Assembly: GCA_016748015.1 (NCBI GenBank)
Contig: JAAOMT010000603.1
Span: 477,532 to 541,531 of the forward strand
Length of the DNA stretch: 64,000 nt
DNA from: Geosiphon pyriformis
Taxonomy: Eukaryota > Glomeromycota > Glomeromycetes > Archaeosporales > Geosiphonaceae
Direction of reading: 5' to 3'
Shown: positions 11,836 through 24,861 of the stretch, in pieces
Numbering within the stretch: the first letter of the stretch is position 1
Layout: every line of letters starts with the position of its first letter
The notes under the pieces: generated by a model
What the model was told of the DNA's origin: nothing
Database searches by the model: none
The model's input: only the letters and a program-made list of their open reading frames with translations
Made by a program: the position numbers and the translations under genes

Positions 11836-14800
11836 TCAATACCCAGGACCCATTTGCCACGTAGGGCCAGCTAAAGGATAGCCGTGTATTGGAGTACCAT
11901 ATTGCGAGAGATATGGGGATGGATATTGCATTTGAGCCTGGGGAAGGTCATGCGAATGGCCTTGGGTTTGTGATGAGGGTGATATTATCGGATATCCCAT
12001 ATGATGATAAACAGGAGACATACCCGGCATCGGGGCAGGAACGGAATTATGGGGAGCCGACGGTTGAGGAACACTTTGCGCTTGCGGCGTAGTAAGATAA
12101 CCAGTTTGTTGGACGGTTTGATTCGGTTTTGCGACATTTGGTTGTGTTGTGGGATATCCATTTGGTATTGTTGTAGGATACCAATATTGATTCATTGAAT
12201 TGAAAGAAGATTGTGTTTTTGGATAAGTTTGCTGCATTGGAGGGGTGGAAGCTCGTTGAATTTGTTGATGAATCGAATTATGTTTTGGCTGTTGATTCGA
12301 AGAGTTTTGTGCCATTGGCGGTTGATTTGAAGAACTTTGTGAGATGTGCTGTTGATTCGAAGAATGAAGTGAAACTTGGTGTTGTTGAGTCAAAGGATGT
12401 TGATTGTTTGTTTGCTGAGTGAAGGAATGATGTTGTATTTGTTGCTGAGTGGAGGGATATAATGTTTGCTGTGCTTGCTGCTTTATTGGGTATGAAACCT
12501 GATGCGTGCTAATATATCCAGAAACTTGAGCTGTGGGATACTGCGATTGTGAAGTTGCTTTATATGGAAGTTGTGATACAACCGTATGGTTGGAATTAAT
12601 CGGATGGCCAGATGGTCTTGTATATGTATTAGGTGATAAAGAAGGATTAGATATAGGATAAGGCGACTGAATAGGTACAACCGGTTGAAATTTTCTTCCT
12701 ATTTGAATTTTAACTTGTGAGGGGGGAACGGCTGTCGCATTTGTAATCAGACCAGAATGGTCTCCATTATTAGTTGGATATCCATAAGGCTTATTGGGAG
12801 GAAGACCCCCTTTAAACGCCGGCTCTTTCAATGGGATTTGACTTGCCGTTTTTTCGATATCTTGTAACGACACAAGTAGAAATGGGGGAACTTGCAATGT
12901 CAAGTTAACCAAAGTCTTCTCCAAAATGGAGGCTATAAAGGTAAAGAAAGAATTGATAATTGATAATTGATAGAGGTTTCAAACATATTTTTTAAGTGAA
13001 TCTTCAGATAAATACCAATTTCTCTCTCACGCGGAGAGATATAATCAGGATCTTGAGAAAATCTTTCTTCCTGCAGCCGTTGAAGCTCACAAATAAGTGC
13101 TGCATTTTCTTCTAGTTCTTTGTTGATTTGATTTTGAGAATTTTCGTCTGTTCTTGAAAAGAGTTTATCCTTATCACTAGTTTTAACTTGGTTTTCCTCA
13201 TTCTCAAGAGCTTTCAGTAAAAGACCAACATCAATCCCCTCTTCCAAAAATAATTGGTTGTCAATCTCCATTTCATTATCGTTGCAAGGCTGTGTAAAGT
13301 TTTCGATAACATTTGCTACCTCATTTACTGCTTTGTCGATTCCTCTTGAAGGAAGCATGCCATTTTGAAACGAGACACTATTGTTCATATTAGTATTATC
13401 TGAAATCTCTTTCTTATTATTGGCAACATTATCGTTGTTGAAAGAATCACTATGGTTTCTTGATTGATATTCATTCTTCCCGTACTTAGGATGTTGTAAT
13501 AGAGCAATGTCTTCTAGAGAGACCATAGAATTTGCAGTGTCAAATGTGGGGGCGAATGAGGAATAGGGACCATAATTAAGAGTTTTTACTGAAATATAAA
13601 AATTTTGTAAGAGGGAATGTTAAGCGATTAAATTTAAAAAAAATCAAAAATTTGAAAATCTTCATACCACCAGGGAGAACAATTTCGGGTTTGTGCTGTA
13701 CTTTTATTTGATGAGTCGCAGGCAAGACGGAACCAAGAGTTGGAACTGTATTTTCATCCAAAGATTGAGTAGGAATAATCGCCACTGGTCTAATATCCCC
13801 GGCTATAAAATGAAAATATTTAGCATCATCAATTAATATCTCATTACAGTTGAGCTTGGGAGTTTTTAGATTGGATACCTAGATAAAGTTTGCTATTTTT
13901 TAATGATGTGCGCTTTCGCGTACTGGAAAAAAAGTATCCATCAGTCGCTTTCTGATATAAAGCAATTTTGGTGGGTCGTCGAGGAACTTGATTTTATCAA
14001 GAAAATCAGTAATATATTTATCGTCATATAGATCAATGATCTTTTCTTAAAGACTTAGTTAAACTACTCACATTCGTTATCTTTAATTTTGGGTGGTGGT
14101 GGAGTAGCAGCAGCAGCTTTAGAAGGGATCGAAGAAACATTAGACCCATTTTCAAAAGGGGTGGTAGTCTGAGAAGGAGCTGTAGAGATACAAGATCCAT
14201 TTGAGACATCAGTAGGAACTTGAGAAGGAGCCGTAGGAATATGTGGTATAGTTGAAACTTCAGTTACAGCCTGAGAAGAAACCGTAGAAATATTGTGCTT
14301 CTTTTGAAAGGTAGTTACCCCCGGAGGTGATGTAGGGATAAGGGATTCACTTTGAAACGTATCAGACACCTGAGGAGGAGGAGTTATAGAAATATGTGAT
14401 CCATTTTGAATAGTACTTGTCACTTGAGAAGGAGGGGTAGAGATATGTAATTCATTTTGAAAATTACAAGAGGCCTCAGAAGGAACGGTAGAGATGTCCG
14501 ATCCATTTTGAAATGTATTAAGGGCTTGTGGAGAAGTCATTGAATCATTAGACTCAATTTGGGTAGCAGTGACCACTCGAGGAGAAACCGTAGGGAACTG
14601 AGGTTCATTTTGAGCAGTGATATCTGATTGAGGAGGAACAGTAGGGATCGGAGATACATTTTGAGAAGGAATAACTGACTCGGGAGGATCTAGAAGGATG
14701 CTTGGTTCATTCTCGACAACAGCTGCAGCCGCAAGAAGTATTGTAAGATTTTGGCTATTTTGAAGAGCTGTAGCGGCCTGAGCAAGAGCTGTAGCTGTAG

Positions 14801-15038
14801 CTGTAGTGTTAAGAACTCCATTTTGAATAACAGTGGAATTAATATAAGCTTCTGGGGGAGAACTTGTGATTACAGGTTCTTTCTCTTGGGTTTCTTCTTC
14901 ATGACCACCTTTTATTCGTTTAGATTGAGGGATTATTTCTTCGTCTGAAATCTGTTGTCGTTTGGAACTAGTTGTAGTGTGTTGAGTTGTTGAGTTACCG
15001 TTTGATGAAGTTGTTGTAGTGGTTGTTGTAGCCACCAT
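11836..15038 (-). CDS. P/Q-rich nuclear protein, five exons; possible chromatin-remodelling accessory subunit
   Basis: Exons by hand: 15038-14072, 13986-13879, 13802-13668, 13588-13016, 12932-11836, with 76-85 nt GT-AG introns in consistent phase, giving 959 residues. The ATG at 15038 has ATCATGG context; a TATA-like TTATATAAT lies about 75 nt upstream. Exon 1 encodes a Thr/Ser-rich start, a basic patch (SKRIKGG) and a degenerate repeat of about 20 residues built on QNGS-x-IST-x-PSQ. Exons 2-3 encode the most conserved-looking part (PRRPTKIALYQKATDGYFFS, then LAGDIRPVAIIPT, VPTLGSVLP, NYGPYSSFAPTFDTANS). A charged helix (ALICELQRLQEERF) precedes a long Gln/Pro/Tyr-rich tail with GYP motifs. 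I do not recognise the family with certainty; a faint memory suggests fungal RSC/SWI-SNF accessory proteins. Function unassigned. Confidence 0.75.
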
Positions 15039-16823
15039 GATCGCGTTCTGGAAAATGAGAAAGACGTGTAGTGTCGGTTTGTAAAATATAGACTTTATCA
15101 CTGTCACTCAATATTATATAAGGGGTTTGACCCCTGAATATTCTTTGTTTATTTCAAAGAGTTTTTGTGTCGTCAAAAGAATATGAACTTTATCGATTCG
15201 AGAGGTTGTGTGAAATTCTAAATTTTGGGTAGAACCAAAAGTCGCGAGCTTTTTGAGTATTAAAAAATAGAAATCTTCTGGATGCTCCGAGGCCCGTTTT
15301 ACAAGTGAAAATGAAACGCGAGATTTCCAAAATTGACAGTCACAGTTAGAGTAGTAAAAATTAGGCAGATCGAAGCATGTTTAGTAAACTACCACGAAGT
15401 CAGTTTAGAGCCCTTGTTATACTATTATTATTATTATTAAGAGAATATCGCCCTATCAATAGTTGGAAAGAAGATTATTCCGTTGCCCACTTTACAAAGT
15501 TTGAAAGAATCTGGCCAAACAAACAATAAAAACGAATTATTTTGTGAGACAAGTACCCTTTTTTTTTTTGAGACACACACGTGACTGACTACGTGATATT
15601 ATATGTATGAGTTTTTCGCTGGTGTTACGAGAATGATGGAATCAATTCGTAGTGGGTTGAAGAGAGAATTTTTGAATTTCTCAACATAAAATGAATCGAA
15701 ATACATCTCAATTGAATATCATCCCGAAGCTAGTGAAGGGTGATTGGATAAAAATGATTTATATATCTTGATTATTTACAAAGGACGTTATAATATACTC
15801 GAGAGAGAAATTGAACGCTTGTTTTAAGATTTTTCAAATTTGAAGCTAAATGTAGAATATCATCATAGGAAAATAGTGAATTATTAAAAAGTAATTAAGA
15901 GCCGATAAAATTAAATTTCTCAAATTAAATATGTGGATCAAAATACATCTCTGATAACATGAATTCCTCAAAGCTAATATTTAATAATCAAAATGATTAT
16001 TAAATATTAAAGGTGGGATTAAAAAGTCTTGCTCCATTCTCCAAATAAAACCAGTCTTTAAGCTTCCTCACCTATAACTGAGAAGTATCGTGTGTTAAAA
16101 TTAATTAGTGAAAATTCTCATCATATTTAAAGGATATAAAAGTACTGAACAAATAAGAACCATTTCCAAAGACAGCAATATAACTAATTCCTTCAAAGGT
16201 CAGATACCGTACGTAGTCATTTTTGTCACCATCACACATTCAAAAATGAATTTGAATAATTTGGAGACGATTGTAGGCTTTTCATCATTTTTGTGCTGTC
16301 TTTGGAATTAGCATATTCTATATACTAAGCTGAAAAGCTCAGAAAATTAAAATGCATACTTATTATCTTTTCGTTTGTTAGAAACAACATCGTAACTGAA
16401 TACAATGACCGTTTCTTTTGTCGAGTAAGTAAGTAGAACCTCTTTTCAAAAGGAATTTTTTGAAGTTGAAAATTATTTTTTTTGGCAAAATCTATTCGGA
16501 TCTTGTTTCAAAAAATTTTTTAACCCTGGCCAAAATGATATTGGTCTGCAGAAAAATGGAACAGCGTACAGCGGAAATTTCCGGATTAAGCTGTGAGGCT
16601 GATTAATCCTTGTCTTTTTTTTTTTTTTTTTTTGCCACAACTCCTATTAATTTGACACGTTCAATGGTCCAATTACCACGCGAATTAATGCTTCGCAGCA
16701 TTCAAGCACTCAAAAATTTTCCCCCTCGGAGATATATTAATTAGAGATTTTATCTATATCTTGATCTTTTCTCTGATTTTTTATTTTTCTCTTCATCCTT
16801 CCCTCTCTTGTCTATAATTCATA
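15039..16823. promoter_or_regulatory. Divergent intergenic region upstream of two genes
   Basis: Upstream of both the minus-strand P/Q-rich protein gene and the plus-strand ADP/ATP carrier gene. It contains a short ATT run at about 15424-15440, poly-T at about 16615-16633 and a pyrimidine-rich leader (CTTCATCCTTCCCTCTCTTG) just before the carrier ATG. No coding frame is supported; the 67-residue frame at 16108-16311 has no recognisable features. Confidence 0.5.
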
Positions 16824-18059
16824 ATGTCGGACCAAAAGAAAGGTGCTTCCTCCTTCCTAGTTGATTTTTTAATGGGTGGGGTTTCTGCGGCTGTCTCAAA
16901 AACTGCTGCTGCCCCTATTGAACGTGTCAAGCTCTTGATTCAGAACCAAGATGAGATGCTGAAAACTGGTCGTCTTGCTTCACCTTACAAGGGCATCGGC
17001 GATTGTTTCTCTCGTACCATTCGTGAAGAAGGTGCGCTTTCACTTTGGCGAGGAAACACTGCTAACGTCATTAGGTACTTCCCTACTCAAGCCTTGAACT
17101 TCGCCTTCAAGGATAAGTTCAAACGAATGTTCAACTACAAAAAAGAGAAGGATGGTTATACAAAAGTTTTCCTAGGGAATATTGCTTCTGGTGGTGCCGC
17201 CGGTGCTGTATCTTTGATGTTTGTGTACTCGTTAGATTACGCTCGTACTCGTCTTGCCAATGACGCTAAGACCGCTAAAAAGGGTGGTGAACGTCAATTT
17301 AACGGTCTTATTGACGTTTACCGTAAGACTTATCAGTCAGATGGCATTATCGGTCTTTATAGAGGTATTTTTAATATTAAATATATCTTTGATTGAGATG
17401 AATTAATTTTTCTGTTGAACACTTTTTAATCTCATGATTTAATTCTTTTTTTAAGGATTCAACATCTCTTGCGTTGGAATTGTTATTTATAGAGGTATAT
17501 AGTAAAACCTATTCATGATTGGGCTATTATATTAAAATAATATTTGGACTTGTTTGATTAACTTTTCTATTTGTTTTAATAGGTTTATATTTCGGCATGT
17601 ATGATTCGTTGAAGCCGATTGTTCTTCGGGGAAATCTTCAAGATCAATTCTTGCCAAGGTACTCATCAGATCTTCATGCATTTACTCGCCTTAATGGATT
17701 ACTACTTAATCATTAATTACTTTCGATCTTATCATATTTTTTTAATTGAATAAATTTTATTTTTTTTTCTTTTCTAAAGTTTCTTACTTGGTTGGTGTAT
17801 TACCATCGGTGCTGGATTAGCCTCTTATCCTATTGACACTATTCGTCGTCGTATGATGATGACTTCGGGTGAAGCTGTCAAATATAAGTCTTCGTATCAT
17901 GCCTTCAAGGAGATTGTCGCAAAAGAAGGAACAAGGTCTTTGTTCAAAGGTGCTGGTGCCAACATTCTTCGTGCTATTGCTGGTGCTGGTGTATTGGCTG
18001 GATATGATAAACTTCAAATAGTCTTTTTCGGCAAAGCTTACAAAGGCGGCTCTGGATAA
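16824..18059 (+). CDS. AAC: Mitochondrial ADP/ATP carrier
   Basis: Exchanges cytosolic ADP for matrix ATP across the mitochondrial inner membrane. Exons: 16824-17364, 17456-17494 (39 nt), 17583-17658, 17780-18059; introns of 91, 88 and 121 nt, phases consistent, total 311 residues, the usual family length. The three-repeat carrier fold is visible: repeat 1 signature PIERVK (residues 31-36), repeat 2 with [12 protein letters not shown], repeat 3 PIDTIRR, and the nucleotide-carrier hallmark RRRMMM at residues 241-246. The spliced text [20 protein letters not shown] matches the family at both small exons, which fixes those splice sites. The ATG follows a pyrimidine-rich leader. It is convergent with the GLTSCR1-like gene. 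Confidence 0.97.
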
Positions 18060-18973
18060 AGAAGTGTTCTTTTCCCCGGCGTTCGACCATAAAAATATAT
18101 AAATTCTTTGATCTGAAACTTCAGTACTATTATAGACATTTCTATAGATAGAAATTCAATTATTATTGTCTCATAAAAAATTCAAATAATATCTTGTTCT
18201 TTGCATAGTCAATAGCAATATCATTATTGTTTGGTGGCAGAATTCATTTTATTAAGAAAGGATTTTAAACTTATTTAAAAGGCATTATATAAAAATATTT
18301 TTAAAAATACCCGAGGAAAATTTATCTTAATCAAATTTCAATCACAACAGATGATCTCTTTTTGATCGAGGACTTTGAATTCTACATCAAAAATTTACGA
18401 ATAAAGTCTTGTACTTCAAAATGGGTTTTTAATTCAAAAGCCTAATTAGAATCCCCAAAATGATGGGCCTTATTCTAGTTCTTTTTTGATAATTATTCGG
18501 AAGATTAACAAAATCTTGCACACGAGCTCACATCTTTTCCCGCAACGAATGTTTTTTTTGGCAGACTCTGAAAGGCCTGCAATAAATGGATTTGTTTTGT
18601 GGGTCTCATATGCATTGTGAAGATTAAGTTTTGAAGGATATTGTACAAATGGGTTAAAGTGTGAAGAGTCCAAATGAAAAGAACGCTACTCAAAAAATTG
18701 TCAATGAAACTAGGATATTACTGAGTTAATACTTTTTAAAGAAGTAATTTCTGTGGCTCTAAAATTTTAAATTTGAATGCTATAAAGGGAAAACTGTACA
18801 AAAAATTACGAGGTATTATCATACCGCTGCACCCTTACATCCCAGTATAAAAAACGTGCTTTCCTTGATATAAAAACATATAAAACTGTACAAGATTAGG
18901 GAATACGTGGATTACTGTTGTAGTTAATATTTGCGGACAACAGTAATCCACGTATTACCAAAAGCTATATCTT
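18060..18973. other. Intergenic region between convergent genes
   Basis: This 914-bp stretch lies between the 3' ends of the carrier (plus) and GLTSCR1-like (minus) genes. It presumably holds both 3' UTRs. Its only distinctive element is the hairpin at 18902-18956, listed separately. The two overlapping minus-strand frames at 18470-18693 have no supporting evidence. Confidence 0.6.
18902..18956. repeat. Perfect 20-bp inverted repeat (stem-loop)
   Basis: Left arm 18902-18921 begins AATACGTGG and right arm 18937-18956 ends CCACGTATT; the arms are exact reverse complements with a 15-nt spacer. It lies 18 bp past the stop codon of the GLTSCR1-like gene, probably inside its 3' UTR, and about 840 bp past the carrier gene. 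Confidence 0.9.
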
Positions 18974-21453
18974 CTAATTAATTATTTGATTTTCACTTGA
19001 AAGTTGAGATGAGGAACTTGTAACCTGCGAAGTATGCAATGAGGTTACAAGTTCTATTTGGGAAGATTCTAATTGGTGTTGGAGATGCGGAACTTGAATT
19101 TTTGCTGAAACTGGTTGCTGTTGATTTCTCAAAACAGTTTCTAATTGCTGTTTTAAAGCCCGAAAGTCATTAATTTCATTTCTCGTACTTTCATTAGCTA
19201 ATCTGTTGCAGAGATTGGTTAATGGAGTGGTCGAGTTTTTCTGTTCAAAATTAAAAGTTAATTAATTTATTTGTGGATTTGATGTTCGAAACTCAAGAAT
19301 TCGAATTTATATTACCTCTGCCCCTCTTTTTAATAGTGTGTTAAATTTGTCAATAAGTACTTTCCGTCTTTTCACCACACCTAGACCAGCCTTCATCTCT
19401 ATTTAAAATTGAGTGTGAAAAAAAATACTTAAATCGAGTGAACTTTGGATTATTGATACTCGCATAAATGGAACCATGGAATCTTTTGATACATTGTAAA
19501 ATTTTACCTTCTAATTCTGATGTCGTATCGTTCGATCTAAGTTCCTCCTCAGGATATTGGAATATATGATAAGGTAATAATCTTTTGGTAACATCTTCGA
19601 ATGATTCGAAAGGTGTTTTATAATCGGGACACAAAACGGCTTGTTGATCACGTGCTATTGCCTGAAGAAATCTTGAAGTTTATTGAAAAAGGTTTCAATT
19701 TTTACTAGTTTGTTTGACTGGCATCAAAGAAAGAAGATCCATATATGCCTACCTTTGACCGATATCTTCCTCAGGAGTCATAGGTTGATTCATTCTTGGG
19801 TAAAGCTCTGTGGTTTGCATATGCGTAATTGGTTGTGCTATTATTCTAGGACCTTCTTGAAGCTCCATAGTTCTTGATATTTGGGATTGACCACACTGAT
19901 TATCAGATATACCTTCATCATCTGGGGTCATCTGCTGACGCGGCCTTTTTTTAGAGTATTTTCCGGTTTTAGTATATTTTCGGGTTATCTTAAAATCTTT
20001 AGACGTATCAGAGTTTATTTCAGATGCATTAAGCGGACCATTTGATGGGGGCGGCGAACTAACGGGTATTACTAATGGCCTAACTGTTCGAGGTATCGAT
20101 AGATTAATGCTTGTAGGCAACTGGGGTGCTGGATTTGCATTTAATGCAATTGGAATATGGGCTTCTATTGAGGGTTGAGATTTAGAAACTTGTGTTGCAG
20201 TCGGAATCGATAGCACAGGTTGGGAAGGCGAAGATTGTGGCATAATAGGTCTATTAGACCCTGTTTGAATCCCGGTACGAGGTATCGAGAAACTAGATGG
20301 TTGCGGTATGCTATGTTGAGAATGATTATTTGGATTTAGTGCAGGTGGAGAATGCACTTCTATTGAAGCTTCAGATTTAGATGCTTGCGCAGCAGCTTGT
20401 GGCACGATAACTCTATTGATTCCTAATTGAATACCAGACGGCTGTTTTAATGATGTTGAGGATGATACAGGCTGTTGAATCATGGATGGTCGATGAGTTG
20501 TTGTATTGGATGTCCCGATTTTTGATTGATCAATTGATGCTGCGGTTGCTGGTGCTGTTAATTGTTGAGCAGTGGTTTTTCCGGGAGGGTTATTATCTGG
20601 GATTACAACATTTTGGTGAAGGGCTTTGATCTTTTCAAGCAATATCTCTCTTTTATGGGGTTCGAGTGATTGCACTGACATGTTTCCATGAAGCTTGTAA
20701 ACTATTTGCCCATCTTTCTGGACCATTAATACCGGAATACCAGCCAATTCAAGTTCCCTCACTACATGTTGATTGGAGTTATCAAATTGATTGCTCTTTT
20801 GCTGTGAAGGCATAAGCATACCATTTGAGTTTGTTTTAGTTGTAGATGTCGATTTGCAATTGTTATTTGATGAGATGCCAGATCGCGAGAGGCTTTTGGC
20901 TTTGAATGTGAGATGAGGATTTACCCGCCCATTCAATTTAGATGGTACTTTTAATTGCGCCTTCTTTTCATTAACCCCAAAATCAGAGTTATGGATCGTT
21001 TGAGTGTTATGGGTTACAGGAACTTTTGGCGTCTGAGAAAGTGAGTTTTTTTGGGTATTTGCAGAGAGCTGGATAGATACCTATAGAAATATAGCAATTG
21101 TTTTCATTTTAAACTAGTCTTAAATCGAGGGATGTTCAGATGATTGGAAGCTTATAACTTCACTGAAGTCATACCGATTCAGCAGGTTTTCTAAAGTTTT
21201 CCGGTGGTCGGGTCATTTCCTCGGTAACTTTACAAATGCTACCTTGTAACTGCAAGAGTTTCTCTTCTGTGGATGAACGACCATTATTTCGTTCGCTTTC
21301 TCCGCGTGGAGAATTTTCTTCCAGAATTTGACCATTTTGAAGGCGGGAATTTGCCGGTTGCGAAGGTAGGTGATTTTGATCTGCTGAAGTTTGCTGGATC
21401 TCTTCTGAAGATTGGTTTGTAGCTAAAGTGCAGTTGAAATTGGTGCGGACCAT
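18974..21453 (-). CDS. GLTSCR1/BICRA-like SWI/SNF complex subunit
   Basis: Exons by hand: 21453-21175, 21080-19753, 19671-19508, 19398-19316, 19240-18974, GT-AG introns of 75-109 nt, 706 residues. The GLTSCR conserved domain is assembled only when the short introns are removed: ARDQQAVLCPDYKTPFESFED, then TKRLLPYHIFQYPEEELRS, then (next exon) VVKRRKVLIDKFNTLLKRG, at about residues 536-617. In animals this domain marks the BICRA/BICRAL subunits of the non-canonical BAF remodeller. Upstream is a long Ser/Pro/Gln-rich low-complexity region, with a short conserved-looking piece (ELAGIPVLMVQKDGQIVYKL). The C-terminus is Gln/Ser-rich and ends at TAG 18974-18976. An in-frame ATG at 21501 would add 16 residues; I chose 21453. 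The long intron-3 read-through frame ending in ESTY is an artefact. Confidence 0.85.
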
Positions 21454-24400
21454 ATTTTCTGACGCTTTAGAGTGATTATATGTATATCGAGCAACGAACA
21501 AGTTAGAAAAAGGCCCAGTTTTTTCGCTGATGGTGAAGGAAAAAAGATAGTTGCGAAATTGGAATGCAAGTTTAAAATTTTGCTAGTAATCTTATTACCA
21601 GTTAAGTAATATGGAGAAAAATTGCACCCTAAAATTATGATATAGGACTTAACAAAGCACCATAAAGCAAGGAATGCAAGAGTTTTAATGCCGCGTTGCC
21701 TTATCGGTTGGTTGTAAAGTTGGTGATACGTCACCAACTTCATTCTGAGTGTGTACGTGTATAAAAAATTTAATATTGTTTTTTTATTATTTATTATATA
21801 ATATTATATTATTTTTATAATTTTTATATATTTTAAAAAATAATATTCAGATAAATAAATAATTATATTATTAAGAAATAAAAATAAATTGTTATAATAA
21901 ATTATTAAATTTAAAATAATAATAATAAAAAAATAAAAAATAAATTATATTTGTTAAAATAAAAAAATAGAATTAATTTTTATTCAATATAATTTATAAT
22001 AATATTAAATTTCTTATTTCATTTTTGATTTATAATTATTTGTTATAAATTATTTTATTAATTTAAATTTTATTAATAAATACAAAGTACTATATGCATT
22101 TTGTTTTTTTATATTACATAAACAAGACTTTTTTATTTTTATATATTTAAAAAATTTTGAATTAAATTATTCATTAAATTTAAACAAAAAAATATCCATT
22201 ATTAAAAATAATAGAAAATAAAATAAAGTTTTGTTTTAAAATAAATATTGTGTTAAAATACAAAATAAACGAATAATAAAAATTATTATTTAAAATGCTA
22301 AAAACACTATATATTATATTAAAATTATTTTTCAATTTGAAAAAAATTTTCCATATTATTTTAAAAGTAAAAGGTTTTTGATGAGTCACATTTTTTTCTC
22401 CAATGAATAAAATTTAAAACACCATCAGCACAAAAAAAAAATTTTCAAAATTTCAACATGGTAAGCGCCGCTTTTTGTATTTTGATTCAACAAAACTAGA
22501 AAAAAATGATGACTATTGTAAAAAAATTTCAAACTAGAGTTTCCGAAAGTTCTTAAAATGAGCGAGAACATGCACAAATTGCTGATTCATTCCATAGTAT
22601 TTCTTTTACAGCATGATTTTTAGTATATGCTAACGGAATTTTGCTTTTGTTCTTGCCTCTACTTTCTTTATGAAGAACCCTTTTATCATGACCCCTAGAA
22701 GACCTCAGTGAGAAAACAACTTCAGGTACGCATAATTGTTCCTACCCATCTACTTTTCAGCACGCTATGATGATTCACTGCATTTATAAAATACGCTGGA
22801 ATTACCGGCTGAACTATAATGTTGAGAATAATTGCACTACAAAACACTGAGCCACAAGAAGCAGCCTATTCAGTTTAGCTTGATTGTTCTCGGATTTTGA
22901 AAATTTTTTGCTTTCATTTATTATTCTGTAGCTTCAATAACGTATCACATGGTCCAAATATCTAAAACAGAGTCTTGGATATTTAAACCTTATGAGTTAT
23001 TTTAAGGTAATTACTTATAATATTAATCTCCCAAACGTTAAATTTTATGCCAATTTGAACACACTTATAACTTGGCTCTCTTCATAGTGAAGGTAGATAT
23101 TATCAGACTCTTGATGGTATCTTTTTCTGTTGAATGAGGTCCAAAATCTTGGATCTCGCTTTTGGGTTCGACAATTTTCCTAATTAAATGTAAGTTTTTG
23201 GTTTTATATTTCTCTGTTTGTGGTCGGATTGATTTTGAGATGAGGAAACGCACTGGGCACTGAAAAAATTGATTGTGTTGATATTGCTTTTTGACCGGCC
23301 TAGAAAACCGGGTTTACTGATCCTAAAGTCAAAGTTTTTATCATTCTATGAAAATGTTTTTTTTTTTACTTAATACTTATCCCTTTGTTTCATCTAGTCT
23401 ATCTTTAATTCTAGAATATCAATTAAATTAAATTAATAATGTACAAGATATCAAGGTAAGTTATGAAAATATTTAATATTAATGAATTATTAAAACTAAT
23501 TAATTTATTCTTTAATGGAATATTCGTCTTCAAAGTTGAATTTCACCAAAAGGTAAGCTGTAATTATTATTTTTGATTCTATTGAGAAAATATGATGATT
23601 TTTGATGACGAGTCAGAAAGACAAACTGTTGAGATAAACTCTAATACCATTCATGCAAAACTGACTATTACTGGGCTCACAAATGAAATACAGATAGTTC
23701 TTATAAGATGAATACCTATTAACAAAACAACTTTTATCTATTACCAAGATGTAGTGAATTGAATACAATTATAGCGAGACTTCACACGCTGTTGATGGTG
23801 GATTCAGTTGATACACCAAGTTTGAAGGTATCTATTCATTTTATTTAGAAAAACATTTTACCTTTCTCGATCTGAAATAAGTTATATGGCAATTGATGAT
23901 TTACATTTATTGACAAGCATATGTCTGAATCTTGACTGTTGAAAATTTATTAATCTGATGCAAACTCATTTTTCGATTCCGATAATGTTTCGGCTGGAAT
24001 TCAAAAATCTAATTTTCTCCATGATCTTTTTTGAATAATATAAAGGTTTCATTCGCCAATTCCTATTGACAAACATTGTTGAACAATCACCCAAGCTAAA
24101 ATATAGGTATGTAACATTTTTTTCCCGTTACCACAGGTAGTGTATCTATAGTTTGCGAAATATGATGATATCAATTTTATCACGACGGTCTTATTAGACT
24201 TTATTGGTCGCTGATTAAACCGCCATCTTGGCATCTTTTCTGAAAATCCAATTTTATTGTTTTTTAAATCTAATTATGAATCAAAAGTATTTACTTCAAA
24301 TTACTTTCATTACCCGTTTTGGTTGGATTCTCCCTTTGAAAATAGATGACGATTCTTGAAGTCGGGAATAATTAGTTATCAAGAGATGATGTTCGATTTT

Positions 24401-24861
24401 TAATTGGGAAAAATAATCATCCAATCGAATCCAGGCTGTAAATTAATAGGGTTTAAATTTTCTGGAAGTGTTAACAATATAAAAAATTATATATTAAAAA
24501 GGTCCTGAAAACAAGAAACTACATTTTGAAAAAAGCATTGTCTCAATTTGATCGGCGATGGAAAAGCCGAAATGATCGATTAAAAAAAAAAATTTGTCCC
24601 AATCATACCGTTTCTCCACACAAAAAAGCCAATTAATACCCAATAATAGGTCTATGAAATAGAAGTTTTTTCACTTTAAACAAACACTTAACAAACACAT
24701 CACTCCCACTTTCTTTTGCGTCTAGAACCTACATAAAAGGGCTCTTTCCTCAAGTTAACTTCTTTCCTCTACATCTGCTGAATTTCCCTTCCAACTATTC
24801 AAAACAATAACTCAACAAGCGAAATAAATCAACTCAATAATACTCTTATTACCAAAGGAAA
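21454..24861. other. Intergenic region between GLTSCR1-like and SEC14 genes
   Basis: No gene is supported in these 3.4 kb. Positions 21757-22440 form an A+T-rich island resembling the transposon blocks; the remainder has gene-island composition. Short frames at 21423-21743, 23065-23253 and 24049-24234 (all minus) lack any recognisable motif. The last 150 bp are the SEC14 leader, C/A-rich and free of ATG-initiated long frames, with a TATA-like ACATAAAAGG near 24731. Confidence 0.5.

Noticed and set aside
14751-14948. 65-residue plus-strand Cys/Ser-rich frame (SCSGLSKSCSCSCS)
   Set aside because: Antisense of the Ala/Thr repeats in exon 1 of the minus-strand gene; looked like a small secreted Cys-rich protein but has no independent support.
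19350-19634. 94-residue frame ending in GEKTESTY as the true end of the GLTSCR domain
   Set aside because: It reads through a 109-nt GT-AG intron; removing it yields the better conserved KRRKVLIDKFNTLLKRG segment.
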